A stretch of DNA of 64,000 nucleotides, taken from NCBI GenBank assembly GCA_022414725.1, contig CM039464.1:14502973-14566972 (forward strand), written 5' to 3'. The translations under genes were made by a program, and so were the position numbers. Below are positions 20,751 to 30,559 of this stretch, piece by piece. This stretch comes from Microglena sp. YARC. Taxonomy: Eukaryota; Chlorophyta; Chlorophyceae; Chlamydomonadales; Chlamydomonadaceae. Each line of letters starts with the position of its first letter. Positions within the stretch are counted from its first letter, which is position 1. The notes beneath the pieces were generated by a model. It was not told the DNA's origin and did not search any database. It saw nothing but the letters and a program-made list of their open reading frames with translations.

Positions 20751-23156
20751 TCACCGTTGTCCACTCCGGTCCGTCGTCCACTCCGGTACACGAAGCGGTT
20801 TCATTTTAGTATTCCGTTGACCTAAGCCATTCCGTTGACCTAAGCCATTACTGACTCCCGTGCCTCCATTAACAATCGCTAATATTCCACTGGATATGTT
20901 GGCAGCACTTAAACTGGTTATATTAGCTCCGCTACCCACTATCCCCGTGCTGTTTATAGTAGCTTTATTGACCCCGCCTACAGCAAACCCTATTGTATCT
21001 GCCGCAACACGATACATTCCGGTATTTGTATCAGTATCCCAAGAGTACCCTGGAGCAGTCACGGAATCGTTAAGGTTTACAAATAGATTGACTCCGGTTC
21101 CGAAGGTCATGTTACCATTTATCGTCGAAGGCCCAGATGTTGTTAGAGATGCAAAGTTAGCTGTTCCCGTAAACGTTGGAGAACTACTCAAAACAACGCT
21201 ACCTGTTCCGGTACTGGTGGAGACCCCCGTTCCTCCTCTAGCAACCGCTAATGTTCCACTGGATATGTTGTTTGCGTTCAATGCGTTAAGTCCGACACCG
21301 TTACCGCTGATCATGCCTCCTATGGTCGTCAAGTTGCTCATAGTTGCGTTGTCGCTCAACACGTTGCTCCCGGCTCCGGTACTAAGGGTGACCCCTGTGC
21401 CGCCTCTAACAACCGCCAATGTTCCACTGGATATATTGTTTGCGTTAAGGGCACCACCTAAGCCTGTACTGACTCCCGTGCCTCCATTAACAATCGCTAA
21501 TATTCCACTGTATATGTTGGCAGCACTTAAACTAGTTATATTAGCTCCGCTACCCACTATCCCAGTGCTGTTTATAGTAGCTTTATTGACCCCGCCTACA
21601 GCAAACCCTATTGTATCTGCCGCAACACGATACATTCCGGTATTTGTATCAGTATCCCAAGAGTACCCTGGAGCAGTCACGGAATCGTTAGGGTTTACAA
21701 ATAGATTGACACGAGTTCCGAAGGTCATGTTACCATTTATCGTCGAAGGCCCAGATGTTGTTAGAGATGCAAAGTTAGCTGTTCCCGTAAACGTTGGAGA
21801 ACTACTCAAAACAACACTACCTGTTCCGGTACTGAAGGAGACTCCCGTTCCTTCTCTAGCAACCGCTAATGTTCCACTGGATATATTGTTTGCGTTTCGT
21901 GCAAATGTCTCGGTCGCTATGGGTGTGAGGGAGCCTAGCTGACCTATTACGAACGCGTTGTCCGACTCCCTAAAAAGAAGCTGATATTCGGGAGCATCTC
22001 CCCTATCTATAGAAAATCCTGCCTCACCCTTTGAGACACCTGATCCTATCTCACCTGAGTTAAGTACAATTATATTGTCCTCAATCGTCACCGTCTGCGT
22101 GTTCACCGTTAATTGTGTGCCTTCTACAGTCAGGTCACCTTTTACGATCATGTTACTTGATATCGTCGTAAGAGGTGCTGTCATCACAATTTCCTTTTCC
22201 GCTCCCAAATTCACGGTGCCACCTGCTCCGCTAGACTGGATGTTAACTCTCCCTAGAGCTCCTGATACACGCATCGTGACACCCCCTTCAGACACTACAT
22301 TGACTCCCTTGGCGGACACCAGGGATGTCTCCCCATCGCCGGTGGTCGTTAGCGTGATGCCTTGCCCCGGGTCAGCGCGGATGGATACGGCATCATTATC
22401 AGCGCAAAGCACGGGCGTGTCCCCGATGTAGAGAGTGTTCGACGAGATGTGGAGCTCGTCGATCCACGCCTCTTTGAAGTGCATGGTCGATGTCCCGAGG
22501 TACTGCGTCGCGTTCGTCATCGGGACTATGTTCGATGACACCACGAGATCCCCCAACAATGATACTATTGTGTCTGACACACGCACCATCTCCGTCCCTC
22601 CTGCGACCACACTTAGTGTTCTAGCCACTGGATTGAACAGACCCGTGTCAGGAGCGTTGGAAAAGGAGATGGTCGGGGACCCCGAAGAGCCTCCTTCTCC
22701 GAACTGAATCATTCCACCTGGTGAAATCAAGATGTTGCTAGCTTGGAATGTGTTGAAAGACGAATGTAAGTTGTTCGCGTATAGCGTGCCGTTAACGGAG
22801 ACGTGTGTATCGAAGGTCGCATTGCCATGGACTTTTAGCTCTTTTTGCAGATGCACATCTTGTGTGGAATGGAGTGGAGCTGATAAAAATGCCATTCCTC
22901 CTCCAGAATCAGTAAGTGTCAGAGCAGCATTCGATAGGAATCCTGATACAGCTATTCCTCCTCTTGCATCGATGATCGAACTGCATGCGATGTTGGCACC
23001 GAATGTAGTTGGTGCATTGGAGAACGCTGCTCCGGCGTGAAAGATTGAAGGACCATAAGAAGAGAATCGACCGATGGATGTAATCGAGGCGGGTACCGTG
23101 ACATGTCCGCGCAGCTCGGTGTTACTGCGAACTAGGAGGATGTCTTCATCAAGCAT
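20751..23156 (-). CDS. Tail-fibre-like virion protein, C-terminus cut by a MITE
   Basis: About 801 residues from the ATG at 23156. The N-terminal half has short repeats like those of long fibres (PDTGLFNPVARTLSVVAGGT, SSNIVPMTNATQYLGTSTMH). The C-terminal half has repeats of ISSGTLAVARGGTGVSTSTG and SVVLSSSPTFTGTANFASLT, typical of phage and giant-virus tail-fibre-like proteins. One unit of about 615 bp is present twice (roughly 20855-21390 and 21475-21890) with near identity. The last 25 residues are coded by a MITE end (20786-20822) and flanking sequence, so the native C-terminus, often the trimerisation or chaperone domain, is lost. It probably forms a surface fibre for host contact. The neighbour at 25762-29601 shares the N-terminal motif. 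Confidence 0.7.
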   Translation of the reverse strand: MLDEDILLVRSNTELRGHVTVPASITSIGRFSSYGPSIFHAGAAFSNAPTTFGANIACSSIIDARGGIAVSGFLSNAALTLTDSGGGMAFLSAPLHSTQDVHLQKELKVHGNATFDTHVSVNGTLYANNLHSSFNTFQASNILISPGGMIQFGEGGSSGSPTISFSNAPDTGLFNPVARTLSVVAGGTEMVRVSDTIVSLLGDLVVSSNIVPMTNATQYLGTSTMHFKEAWIDELHISSNTLYIGDTPVLCADNDAVSIRADPGQGITLTTTGDGETSLVSAKGVNVVSEGGVTMRVSGALGRVNIQSSGAGGTVNLGAEKEIVMTAPLTTISSNMIVKGDLTVEGTQLTVNTQTVTIEDNIIVLNSGEIGSGVSKGEAGFSIDRGDAPEYQLLFRESDNAFVIGQLGSLTPIATETFARNANNISSGTLAVAREGTGVSFSTGTGSVVLSSSPTFTGTANFASLTTSGPSTINGNMTFGTRVNLFVNPNDSVTAPGYSWDTDTNTGMYRVAADTIGFAVGGVNKATINSTGIVGSGANITSLSAANIYSGILAIVNGGTGVSTGLGGALNANNISSGTLAVVRGGTGVTLSTGAGSNVLSDNATMSNLTTIGGMISGNGVGLNALNANNISSGTLAVARGGTGVSTSTGTGSVVLSSSPTFTGTANFASLTTSGPSTINGNMTFGTGVNLFVNLNDSVTAPGYSWDTDTNTGMYRVAADTIGFAVGGVNKATINSTGIVGSGANITSLSAANISSGILAIVNGGTGVSNGLGQRNGLGQRNTKMKPLRVPEWTTDRSGQR
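20786..20848 (-). mobile_element. MITE end inserted in the fibre gene
   Basis: GTACACGAAGCGGTTTCATT followed by TTAGTATTCCGTTGACC is the inverse of the MITE left ends at 6470 and 35682. The 14-base phrase CATTCCGTTGACCTAAGC is partly doubled just after it. It supplies the last codons of the fibre frame. Confidence 0.65.
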
Positions 23157-23359
23157 GACGAACAAATCAGCAGTTGTTCGTTATTATTATCATACACACA
23201 CACTTTTTTCACGGGTATTATTTGAAAATAAATCATTTATTTATTCAGTTCTTATTAACATAAGAATAATAACAAAAATGCAGGGGAGATTTTGTTGTTC
23301 TTGACAATAATCGTCAAAAGTTTTATGAATGCCAATTTTCTAACAACGTTGTCGTACAC

Positions 23360-25747
23360 TTATCCGCAATGATAAGTGCATCCAACGAAAGATGCACGTG
23401 ACAAACCGACTAATTGTCCATCTGACTTACGTTTCTCGTAATCTTCTTTTGAAATAAGAGTCATGATCGATACACCTGAGGATGCATCGATTTCGGTTGT
23501 CATCCAGGGCATTTCGTAGGCAGGTTCGGTCACTGGAATAGGTGTTTTGAGTGGTTCCCCAGTACGTGTCTCTCCGGTATCTGGGTCCACAACAGAAGGA
23601 CCCTGTGTCGTGGTCACGATCGTGGACACGAGAGATCCGTCTGCATCGAAAACGACATTCCCATATTCATCTTTTTGTACTTCTTCAACATCTACCAGAG
23701 GCTGTGAGAAATCACAATCCATCGTGAGTTTTGCGACCGTATAGTTTCGTAATGTACCATCCGGTACATCTCCATCATCTAATACTTGGAGAGACGCGTA
23801 ACCGGACAAACTACTGGTGGTGACGTAATCAATTGCATGGATAGTTGATCCGGTCTCGTCACATACCCAGATGCATCCTTCACCGATCGAATTGATTTGG
23901 ACACGTACATCACCTTGTTCTGCGATCTTTAGGAGCTCTGTTCCTAAGATGGCTGCAGATGGACCTGCGGGATGGTCCTGGGTGAGCGAGATCACACCGA
24001 ATGCACGGGGATCTTTTGGGACCTTGGAAAGAGATACGAGAGGTAGGGCTTGGTTGATTGTCATGGCGCGTTGTCGTCCTCTTAACATACCGGATGTGTA
24101 TGCGTTTTTGTCGGTGACGACAACAAGTCCTTCGTGATCGCGTAGACGTGCTGGAGCGAGCGCGTCCACGAAGCAACAATGTTGGCCTGTGAAGTTCACG
24201 AACAAGTTTGAGACCGTCTCTGTAACGGTTGTGAACGCTAAAACAGGCACTAATGAATTTGTGGTACTATTGATTCCGAGCTGACCGTAATCGTTTCTTC
24301 CCCATGCGTGCACGCGTCCCGTAGAGTCCAGGGCAAGCGTGTGACTGCTGCCGCCCGCAATGGCCACGATCGTTTTACCGACAAGAGATCCGAAGCTCGA
24401 GACATCGATCGGAACATTTGATTGACTGGTATTATTTCTTCCGAGGGCGCCGTAGGGGTTGTTTCCCCATGCGTGCACACGTCCCGTCGAGTCAATGGCA
24501 AGCGTGTGAAAGTCGCCGCCCGCAATGGCCACGATCGTTTTACCGACAAGAGATCCGAAGCTCGATACATCGATCGGGACATTTGATAGACTGGTGGAAT
24601 TGTTTCTTCCGAGCTGGCCGCTGCTGTTCAATCCCCATGCGTGCACGCGTCCTGTCGAGTCAAGGGCAAGTGTGTGATAGGTGCCGCACGAAATGGCCAC
24701 GATCGTTTTACCGACAAGAGATCCGAAACTCGATACATCGATCGGGACTGATGATTGAGTGGTAGTAGTATTTCCGAGATTGCCGTAGTAGTTTCTTCCC
24801 CATGCGTGCACGCGTCCCGTCGAGTCAAGGGCAAGTGTGTGATATTGACCGCCCGCAATGGCCACGATCGTTTTACCGACAAGAGATCCGAAGCTCGATA
24901 CATCGATCGGGACTAATGAATTTGTGCCAGTATTATTTCCGAGCTGGCCGGATTGGTTGTATCCCCATGCGTGCACGCGTCCCGTCGAGTCAAGGGCAAG
25001 AGTGTGACTGCCGCAGCACGCAATGGCCACGATCGTCTTACCGACAAGAGATCCGAAGCTCGAGACATCGATCGGCACTAATGAATCAGTGTTATTGTTT
25101 CTTCCGAGCTGGCCGGTACCGTTGTGTCCCCATGCGTGCACGCGTCCCGTAGAGTCAAGGGCAAGCGTGTGAATGCCGCCGCCCGCAATGGCCACGATCG
25201 TTTTACCATTCAGAGATCCATTACTCGATATGGTTTGTAATGTTGTACCTGTTGATGTCGTTTTATTTCCTAGTTGGCCGTAGCCGTTCTCTCCACAGGT
25301 GATAATGCTACCTGTCGGTGATATCATAATGGAGAAATCACCTATTTGCGAATTCGTTGGCAAGGCACTCCTCCTTCCCCATGTTTTCTGTATTGCCAAA
25401 GACAAGATGCGTTGCGGCACACTCCCGTACCCATTCACATCTTCCGACATAGGTGGCATTTCCACGTGTGTAGACGTCCCCCCTGCCACGAGTGCACGCA
25501 CATCGTATGCCGCCTCGCCATCCCCGATAACTTCCACTAATTGCGGCATCCATGCAGCGCCACTCGAAACGATCGTTTGTCCATTACCACGATCGCCAAA
25601 AGTAACGATACGATCGCTCGACACATGCAATGCAGTATGTTTCAAACCACAAGCTGCACGCAAAGGCGTTGCAGGTGTAGGCATATCTGTCACTGCACCA
25701 AATGCATTGATACCCACACCACTCCCGAATCTAGTAGATCGACCCAA
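23360..25747 (-). CDS. RCC1-repeat protein, probably the C-terminal part of the next gene
   Basis: 795 residues, from a non-ATG opening. It contains at least seven RCC1-type repeats with a nearly invariant core, GKTIVAIAGGxxHTLALDST followed by GRVHAWGxNxxGQLG and PIDVSSFGSLV, coded by a tandem unit of about 156 bp. RCC1 repeats form seven-bladed propellers. The C-terminal 250 residues are unrelated and end in a proline- and acid-rich tail. The frame just upstream (GKVYTAGLNDVGQLG) is an RCC1 repeat cut off by a stop, and the gene at 25762 ends in an unfinished RCC1 repeat only 14 bases away. The two were most likely one gene of about 2,080 codons, split by an indel near 25795-25825. Confidence 0.7.
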   Translation of the reverse strand: MGRSTRFGSGVGINAFGAVTDMPTPATPLRAACGLKHTALHVSSDRIVTFGDRGNGQTIVSSGAAWMPQLVEVIGDGEAAYDVRALVAGGTSTHVEMPPMSEDVNGYGSVPQRILSLAIQKTWGRRSALPTNSQIGDFSIMISPTGSIITCGENGYGQLGNKTTSTGTTLQTISSNGSLNGKTIVAIAGGGIHTLALDSTGRVHAWGHNGTGQLGRNNNTDSLVPIDVSSFGSLVGKTIVAIACCGSHTLALDSTGRVHAWGYNQSGQLGNNTGTNSLVPIDVSSFGSLVGKTIVAIAGGQYHTLALDSTGRVHAWGRNYYGNLGNTTTTQSSVPIDVSSFGSLVGKTIVAISCGTYHTLALDSTGRVHAWGLNSSGQLGRNNSTSLSNVPIDVSSFGSLVGKTIVAIAGGDFHTLAIDSTGRVHAWGNNPYGALGRNNTSQSNVPIDVSSFGSLVGKTIVAIAGGSSHTLALDSTGRVHAWGRNDYGQLGINSTTNSLVPVLAFTTVTETVSNLFVNFTGQHCCFVDALAPARLRDHEGLVVVTDKNAYTSGMLRGRQRAMTINQALPLVSLSKVPKDPRAFGVISLTQDHPAGPSAAILGTELLKIAEQGDVRVQINSIGEGCIWVCDETGSTIHAIDYVTTSSLSGYASLQVLDDGDVPDGTLRNYTVAKLTMDCDFSQPLVDVEEVQKDEYGNVVFDADGSLVSTIVTTTQGPSVVDPDTGETRTGEPLKTPIPVTEPAYEMPWMTTEIDASSGVSIMTLISKEDYEKRKSDGQLVGLSRASFVGCTYHCG
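24250..25210 (-). repeat. Homogenised RCC1-coding tandem repeat
   Basis: Units of about 156 bp share blocks such as ATGGCCACGATCGTTTTACC and CCCCATGCGTGCACGCGTCC with few changes; the variable part is the loop between propeller strands. The array at 26550-27500 has the same core. Confidence 0.85.
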
Positions 25748-25761
25748 TTGTCCGACATCGT

Positions 25762-28700
25762 TCAGACCTGCTGTGTAAACTTTTCCAGATTCGCTACATA
25801 CCTAAACCCTAAAAACTTTTTTTTTTCAACGACTGTATGATCACCTCCAAGAGCGACATGTGTCGCTTTGGCAAAGTCCAATAAGGACATATCCACGATT
25901 GTGGGTACATCTTTATTAGAAGTATCACCCAATCCCAATTTGCCTAGTATACCCGAACCCCAGACACGCAAAGTACCTGAGCCATCGATGGAAGCAGCAT
26001 GAGATGTACCTGCCGCAATCTGTTTGATACTTACCAATCCACTTATAAGGGTAGGTGTGAATGTGGATGTTGCAACAATACTCATTCCAACACCTAATTG
26101 TCCACTCGCATTGTTACCGAATGCCATGACCGTATCGTCAGCATTGCGTACGAATGTGAACCCGTTTCCACATGCGACTTCGACTGCATTCGTGATACTA
26201 ACGACTTTAGTGGGAACGCTCACTACAGCACCAGCTGTATTCGTTCCGCATTGACCATATGTATTATTACCCCAGCACCAGACTTCACCGCTTTGTAAAA
26301 CGATCGCGCTGTGCGTAACACTCTCTGCTGAACTGATGATGACACTTCCAAAACTTCCAACACCAACATCGACGGGAATGTACCTATCGATCGCCGTATT
26401 ATCGCCGATCTGACGGGAAGCATTCGTGCCTACCGCCATGAGGGAGGAACTGGAGGTAACGCCGATATTCGTTAGCAATTTGTGAGAACCAAGACCGGTC
26501 GATAAGACACGAGGATGGTAGTCACGCGCGGTCTTGTCGATTAAGAGGGGAACTAATGAATCAGTGCCAGTAGTATTATTTCCGAGCTGGCCGATGCTGT
26601 TTCTTCCCCATGCGTGCACGCGTCCCGTCGAGTCAAGGGCAAGTGTGTGATTGCCGCCGCACGCAATGGCCACGATCGTTTTACCGACAAGAGATCCGAA
26701 ACTCGATACATCGATCGGAACTGATGAATTAGTGGTAGTATTATTTCCGAGATGGCATAAATTGTTTCTTCCCCATGCGTGCACGCGTCCCGTCGAGTCC
26801 AGGGCAAGTGTGTGATTGGAGCCGCCCGCAATAGCCACGATCGTTTTACCGACAAGAGATCCGAAGCTCGAGACATCGATCGGCACTGATGAAAAAGTGG
26901 CAGTATTATTTCCTAGCTGGCCGTAGTAGTTGTTTCCCCATGCGTGCACGCGTCCCGTCGAGTCCAGGGCAAGCGTGTGTAAGCCGCCCGAAATGGCCTC
27001 GATCGTTTTATAGACAAGAGATCCGAATCTCGATACATCGATCGGAACATTTGATTGAGTGTTAGTATTATTTCCTAGCTGACCGCTACCGTTGTTTCCC
27101 CATGCGTGCACGCGTCCCGTAGAGTCAAGGGCAAGCGTGTGATCGTTGCAGCTCGCAATGGCCACGATCGTTTTACCGACAAGAGATCCGAAGCTCGAGT
27201 CATCGATCGGGACTGATGAATTAGTAGTATTGTTTCTTCCGAGATGACCGCTGTTGTTGTATCCCCATGCGTGCACGCGTCCCGTAGAGTCAAGGGCAAG
27301 TGTGTGACTGCCGCCGCACGCAATAGCCACTATCGTCTTACCGACAAGAGATCCGAAGCTCGAGACATCGATCGGGACTGGTGAATTAGTGGTAGTATTG
27401 TTTCCGAGATTGCCGGAACCGTTGTTTCCCCATGCGTGCACGCGTCCCGTAGAGTCAAGGGCAAGTGTGTGACCTTCGCCGCCCGAAATAGCTACGATCC
27501 GTCTTCCTTCCTTCATCAGGCGTGAAACGGGTCTGAACGTGCTTTTGTTAATTATTGTTTCATCCCCGAGTTGACCATTATTATTATAACCTGTAATGAA
27601 CAACACTCCGTCCGAATCAACGTAGGCGGATGAATTTGTAGCACATCCCACCCCCAACGTTTTCTTGAACGTTCCGTCATGAATACGGTTCGGGAACCAT
27701 CGCGTCGTCACATTGGGATTGTTATCACCCACCTGTCCGTATGCATTATCACCAAACGCGATCAATGCATTGTTTCCAGTATAATTGAATGTCAAAGGAT
27801 CCGGTGTGGTCGAGATCACCGTATGGTTCCTGCCACATGCGATATCGTAGCCCGCATATCCCACAAGTTGTGTCGGCGTCAACGATTCGGTGGTGGTCTG
27901 TCCCAATCCCAATTGACCTTTATCATTGGCACCGAATACGAAGATGGTATTGTCATTTTTTATATAGGCTGAATGGTTGAAACCAGCCGCGATCTCGACG
28001 GACAAACCGTTGCTAGAGCCTGCGCCTCCACCCGCAAGTACCTGCACCATAGACGTCACAGGTGACGTCTTATTGCCTTGTCCCAATTGACCACGATCAT
28101 TACGTCCGAATCCCAGCACTTGCCCATCGTAGCGCGTGAAGAGCGTATGTTCGTGTACACAAGCAACATCTACCACATTCGAAAGTGTGGAGATGATACC
28201 CAATGAATTGGCTTGTGGAACGAGGGTAGGAGATGCACCACATTGTCCCTCATCATTCTTACCACAAAGATAAGCGCTACCGTTATTTAGGAGGACAGCT
28301 GAATGGTACCCGCCAGCAGAAATGGCACGTGCATACACATTGCTTCCATCCGGCATGAGCATGGGAACGATTTTTGCATTGATCACGACATTGGCAGAGG
28401 ATGCGCCTTTTCCAAGTTGTCCATTAGCATCGCTTCCTGCACTCACAACGATACCGTTCGATGTCATGTACATTGCATGCGTGTATCCTGCAGCAACAGC
28501 AATCGCATTGGAAACGCCTGCTACAATACTAAAGTTTGAGGTCGTCACAGTCGAACCTTTACCCAATTGTCCATTGTTGTTCAGACCGGTAGAGATAGCG
28601 GTACCATCTGTGCGAACACAGAGAGTGAAGCGTTCACCACACGCTACCAATGCTGCATTAGTGATACCGGGTACTTTGGTGGGTACGGCTATATTGGATG

Positions 28701-29601
28701 TGTGTCCCAATCCCAATTGTCCATAATCATTGCGACCGTACATGTACAATTCGCCATTGCGCACGTATGCCGAATGATCTTGTGCAGCACCATTGAAGAG
28801 ATAAGTGGAAACAGTATTTTCCAGGACACGCTGGGGAACGACGTAATTGGCCAAATAATTCCAAGAGTATCCGTCGATGTTCATTCCGTTACCGAAATAA
28901 ATGAGGTTACCAGACAAATAAAGATTACGCCATCGTTTATCAGGTGCACCCAGATCCTGTGTCCCATTCACACTAGGGACAATATTAGAGTCGGAAGTGA
29001 TGATACCACCACCGCCACCACCGCCACCGCTACTGAATACCTCTGTACCTTTGTATATATTGGCAGTTTCGGAGATGCGCAAGTTGCCCCTGAGAAGGAT
29101 ATCACCATTACTATAGAGCGAGCCGATGCCGTACGTCTGATTGGAAGCTGAGACGGCACTATCGTATGCTGATTTGACCGCTGCAGAACTGGCTGCGACA
29201 TTGCTACTTGTGGAAGTGACGACACTTGAGATGGCCGTTCCTCCGAGTGTGTTAAATGTAGCAGATGTTCCATAGATATCTGTTGCATACAGTTTTGCGA
29301 ACTTCTTTGTTACTGTTCCTAATTCTGAGACATTGTCGTAGAGAGGCACGATATTTGAAGATGTTGTGATTTGCGTATTGGCTTGTAAATTGGAAGATGA
29401 TGCAATGAGCATAGTATATGCTCCTGCAGCAAATCCTAAGACATTACTTGATGCATTGAACAATCCTGTGTCTGCATCTTGTTCAAATGACATCGATGGT
29501 GCTTCTTTAACACCTGGTCGCGATCGCACTCCTTTAATGGGTGCATTATCGCTATATAAGATGTTTGATGTCGACTGTGATTTCGCATAGATTTCAGACA
29601 A
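25762..29601 (-). CDS. Giant fibre protein with RCC1 propellers
   Basis: 1,279 residues. The opening codon at 29601 is TTG; the first in-frame ATG is at 29493. An ATG lies just upstream (about 29614) in another frame, so the true start may be lost to an indel. Residues 40-260 resemble the neighbouring fibre: DADTGLFNASSNVLGFAAGA, SSNIVPLYDNVSELGTVTKK, a Gly9 stretch and DSNIVPSVNGTQDLGAPDKR. RCC1 repeats follow, first diverged ones (GRNDYGQLGLGH, GANDKGQLGLGQ), then six almost identical ones at about 26550-27500, then diverged ones. It ends in VVEKKKFLGFRYVAN near a run of ten A on the coding strand. A TATATAAAA box lies at 29611-29620 on the minus strand. Likely a surface fibre with propeller heads; function inferred from architecture. 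Confidence 0.75.
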   Translation of the reverse strand: MSEIYAKSQSTSNILYSDNAPIKGVRSRPGVKEAPSMSFEQDADTGLFNASSNVLGFAAGAYTMLIASSSNLQANTQITTSSNIVPLYDNVSELGTVTKKFAKLYATDIYGTSATFNTLGGTAISSVVTSTSSNVAASSAAVKSAYDSAVSASNQTYGIGSLYSNGDILLRGNLRISETANIYKGTEVFSSGGGGGGGGIITSDSNIVPSVNGTQDLGAPDKRWRNLYLSGNLIYFGNGMNIDGYSWNYLANYVVPQRVLENTVSTYLFNGAAQDHSAYVRNGELYMYGRNDYGQLGLGHTSNIAVPTKVPGITNAALVACGERFTLCVRTDGTAISTGLNNNGQLGKGSTVTTSNFSIVAGVSNAIAVAAGYTHAMYMTSNGIVVSAGSDANGQLGKGASSANVVINAKIVPMLMPDGSNVYARAISAGGYHSAVLLNNGSAYLCGKNDEGQCGASPTLVPQANSLGIISTLSNVVDVACVHEHTLFTRYDGQVLGFGRNDRGQLGQGNKTSPVTSMVQVLAGGGAGSSNGLSVEIAAGFNHSAYIKNDNTIFVFGANDKGQLGLGQTTTESLTPTQLVGYAGYDIACGRNHTVISTTPDPLTFNYTGNNALIAFGDNAYGQVGDNNPNVTTRWFPNRIHDGTFKKTLGVGCATNSSAYVDSDGVLFITGYNNNGQLGDETIINKSTFRPVSRLMKEGRRIVAISGGEGHTLALDSTGRVHAWGNNGSGNLGNNTTTNSPVPIDVSSFGSLVGKTIVAIACGGSHTLALDSTGRVHAWGYNNSGHLGRNNTTNSSVPIDDSSFGSLVGKTIVAIASCNDHTLALDSTGRVHAWGNNGSGQLGNNTNTQSNVPIDVSRFGSLVYKTIEAISGGLHTLALDSTGRVHAWGNNYYGQLGNNTATFSSVPIDVSSFGSLVGKTIVAIAGGSNHTLALDSTGRVHAWGRNNLCHLGNNTTTNSSVPIDVSSFGSLVGKTIVAIACGGNHTLALDSTGRVHAWGRNSIGQLGNNTTGTDSLVPLLIDKTARDYHPRVLSTGLGSHKLLTNIGVTSSSSLMAVGTNASRQIGDNTAIDRYIPVDVGVGSFGSVIISSAESVTHSAIVLQSGEVWCWGNNTYGQCGTNTAGAVVSVPTKVVSITNAVEVACGNGFTFVRNADDTVMAFGNNASGQLGVGMSIVATSTFTPTLISGLVSIKQIAAGTSHAASIDGSGTLRVWGSGILGKLGLGDTSNKDVPTIVDMSLLDFAKATHVALGGDHTVVEKKKFLGFRYVANLEKFTQQV
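26550..27500 (-). repeat. Second homogenised RCC1-coding tandem repeat
   Basis: Six units of about 156 bp, sharing the invariant blocks with 24250-25210. Flanking RCC1 repeats of the same gene are diverged, so only part of the propeller region is being homogenised. Confidence 0.85.
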
Positions 29602-30162
29602 TCAGATCATTTTATATAGGGGTTTGTACTTTCAATGCACATATATTTTACTCGAATACAAAGGAATCTGTAATCGGTAATCAGAAAAACAATACATGGA
29701 AGCTGACACGCGGGTGTACCCAAGCTGACCCGCGGGTGTACACGCACAGACAGGTTTTCTGCAACTAAATTCCCCTGCCCCACTCCGTGGGGTCCGCGAT
29801 TCCCCTACAGTCGGCGGAACAGTTAAATGAAACATATATCAGATGGAAATAAATGTACGACATCGCCGTTAGAAAATTGGCTTTAAGAATGGTCGCTGAC
29901 TTGGGTGTGTTAAAAACTTCTGTGTTTACGAACATCAGTCGTTCTACTCAGGATGGACACCGAGGAGGATGCGAAAGCCTCCGTTTGTGTGCGTGAGGAT
30001 GATGCGGCATGTGTCGTGATAAAGTGCGTGCGTGCGTTATCCGATCTATCCGATATAACTATCTACCCTACCTATCTATCTATCTAATGCACCGAGTATG
30101 CGACATGTTTCCTCCGTTCGCCTATCACTCTTCTTCACGTGCGTGTGTTTGCTTGTGCACCC

Positions 30163-30320
30163 AGTAGTGTGTCTGCTGGTTGATGTTACACTGTGGGCTC
30201 CCCTCCGGTCGCCCACCCGCTCGGTTCTTCGCGGACTCCTTTGTGGGGGCTCCCCTCCGGTCGCCCCCGGTCGCTCCGCTGGGGGAAGAGGTTAAAGGGG
30301 CTCCGCCGTTTGCGTGGTGT
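30163..30320 (+). repeat. Dispersed repeat family A
   Basis: Begins AGTAGTGTGTCTGCTGGTTG, then TGGGCTCCCCTCCGGTCGCC and GGGGAAGAGGTTAAAGGGGC. Other copies are at 42643-42842, 43718-43761, 44303-44396, 45890-46053, and a fragment at 36786-36818. The inner part CTCCTTTGTGGGGGCTCCCC is repeated inside some copies. Confidence 0.8.
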
Positions 30321-30334
30321 GTACATGGATGGCT

Positions 30335-30440
30335 GGATGTGAATCGCGGTGGACGCGTCTTCTGTCAAGATATCCACATCCAGGAAATTTACTAAGAATG
30401 GGATGAGTAAGACCCGTTTAAGGTGGAACTTTGGAAAAAT
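30335..30440 (+). pseudogene. C-terminal fragment of the gene at 59891-60463
   Basis: ATCGCGGTGGACGCGTCTTC, then CAAGATATCCACATCCAGGA and AAGGTGGAACTTTGG, matches the 3' end and downstream flank of the minus-strand gene at 59891. It codes NRGGRVFCQDIHIQEI against DRGGRVFSQDIRSQEI there. Confidence 0.65.
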
Positions 30441-30454
30441 TGTGGACTTGGAAT

Positions 30455-30490
30455 ATAAGGTGTGTCCCACTTTATTTGAGAACAACTGTA
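30455..30490 (+). repeat. Solo right end of the IS630-Fanzor transposon
   Basis: TATAAGGTGTGTCCCACTTT followed by ATTTGAGAACAACTGTA. It lies 25 bases before the left end of the intact element. Confidence 0.75.
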
Positions 30491-30559
30491 AAGCCCAACC
30501 GTTCTGATGAAATCATACAGTTGTTCTCAAATAATTTCGGGACACTCAGTATAATTTGA

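Larger units (their letters stand above)
29602..30515. other. Repeat-filled stretch between fibre block and transposon
   Basis: Contains dispersed repeat B (29770-29812), a MITE end with about 45 bases of body (29813-29884, the inverse of 1440-1514), a TATC microsatellite (30061-30087) and dispersed repeat A (30163-30320). It also holds a gene fragment (30335-30440) and a solo transposon end (30455-30490). No intact gene is seen. Confidence 0.7.

Noticed and set aside
20860..21942. Plus-strand frame of 360 codons
   Set aside because: It is the reverse of the fibre repeats, Pro/Ala/Val-rich, and mirrors codons of the real minus-strand gene.
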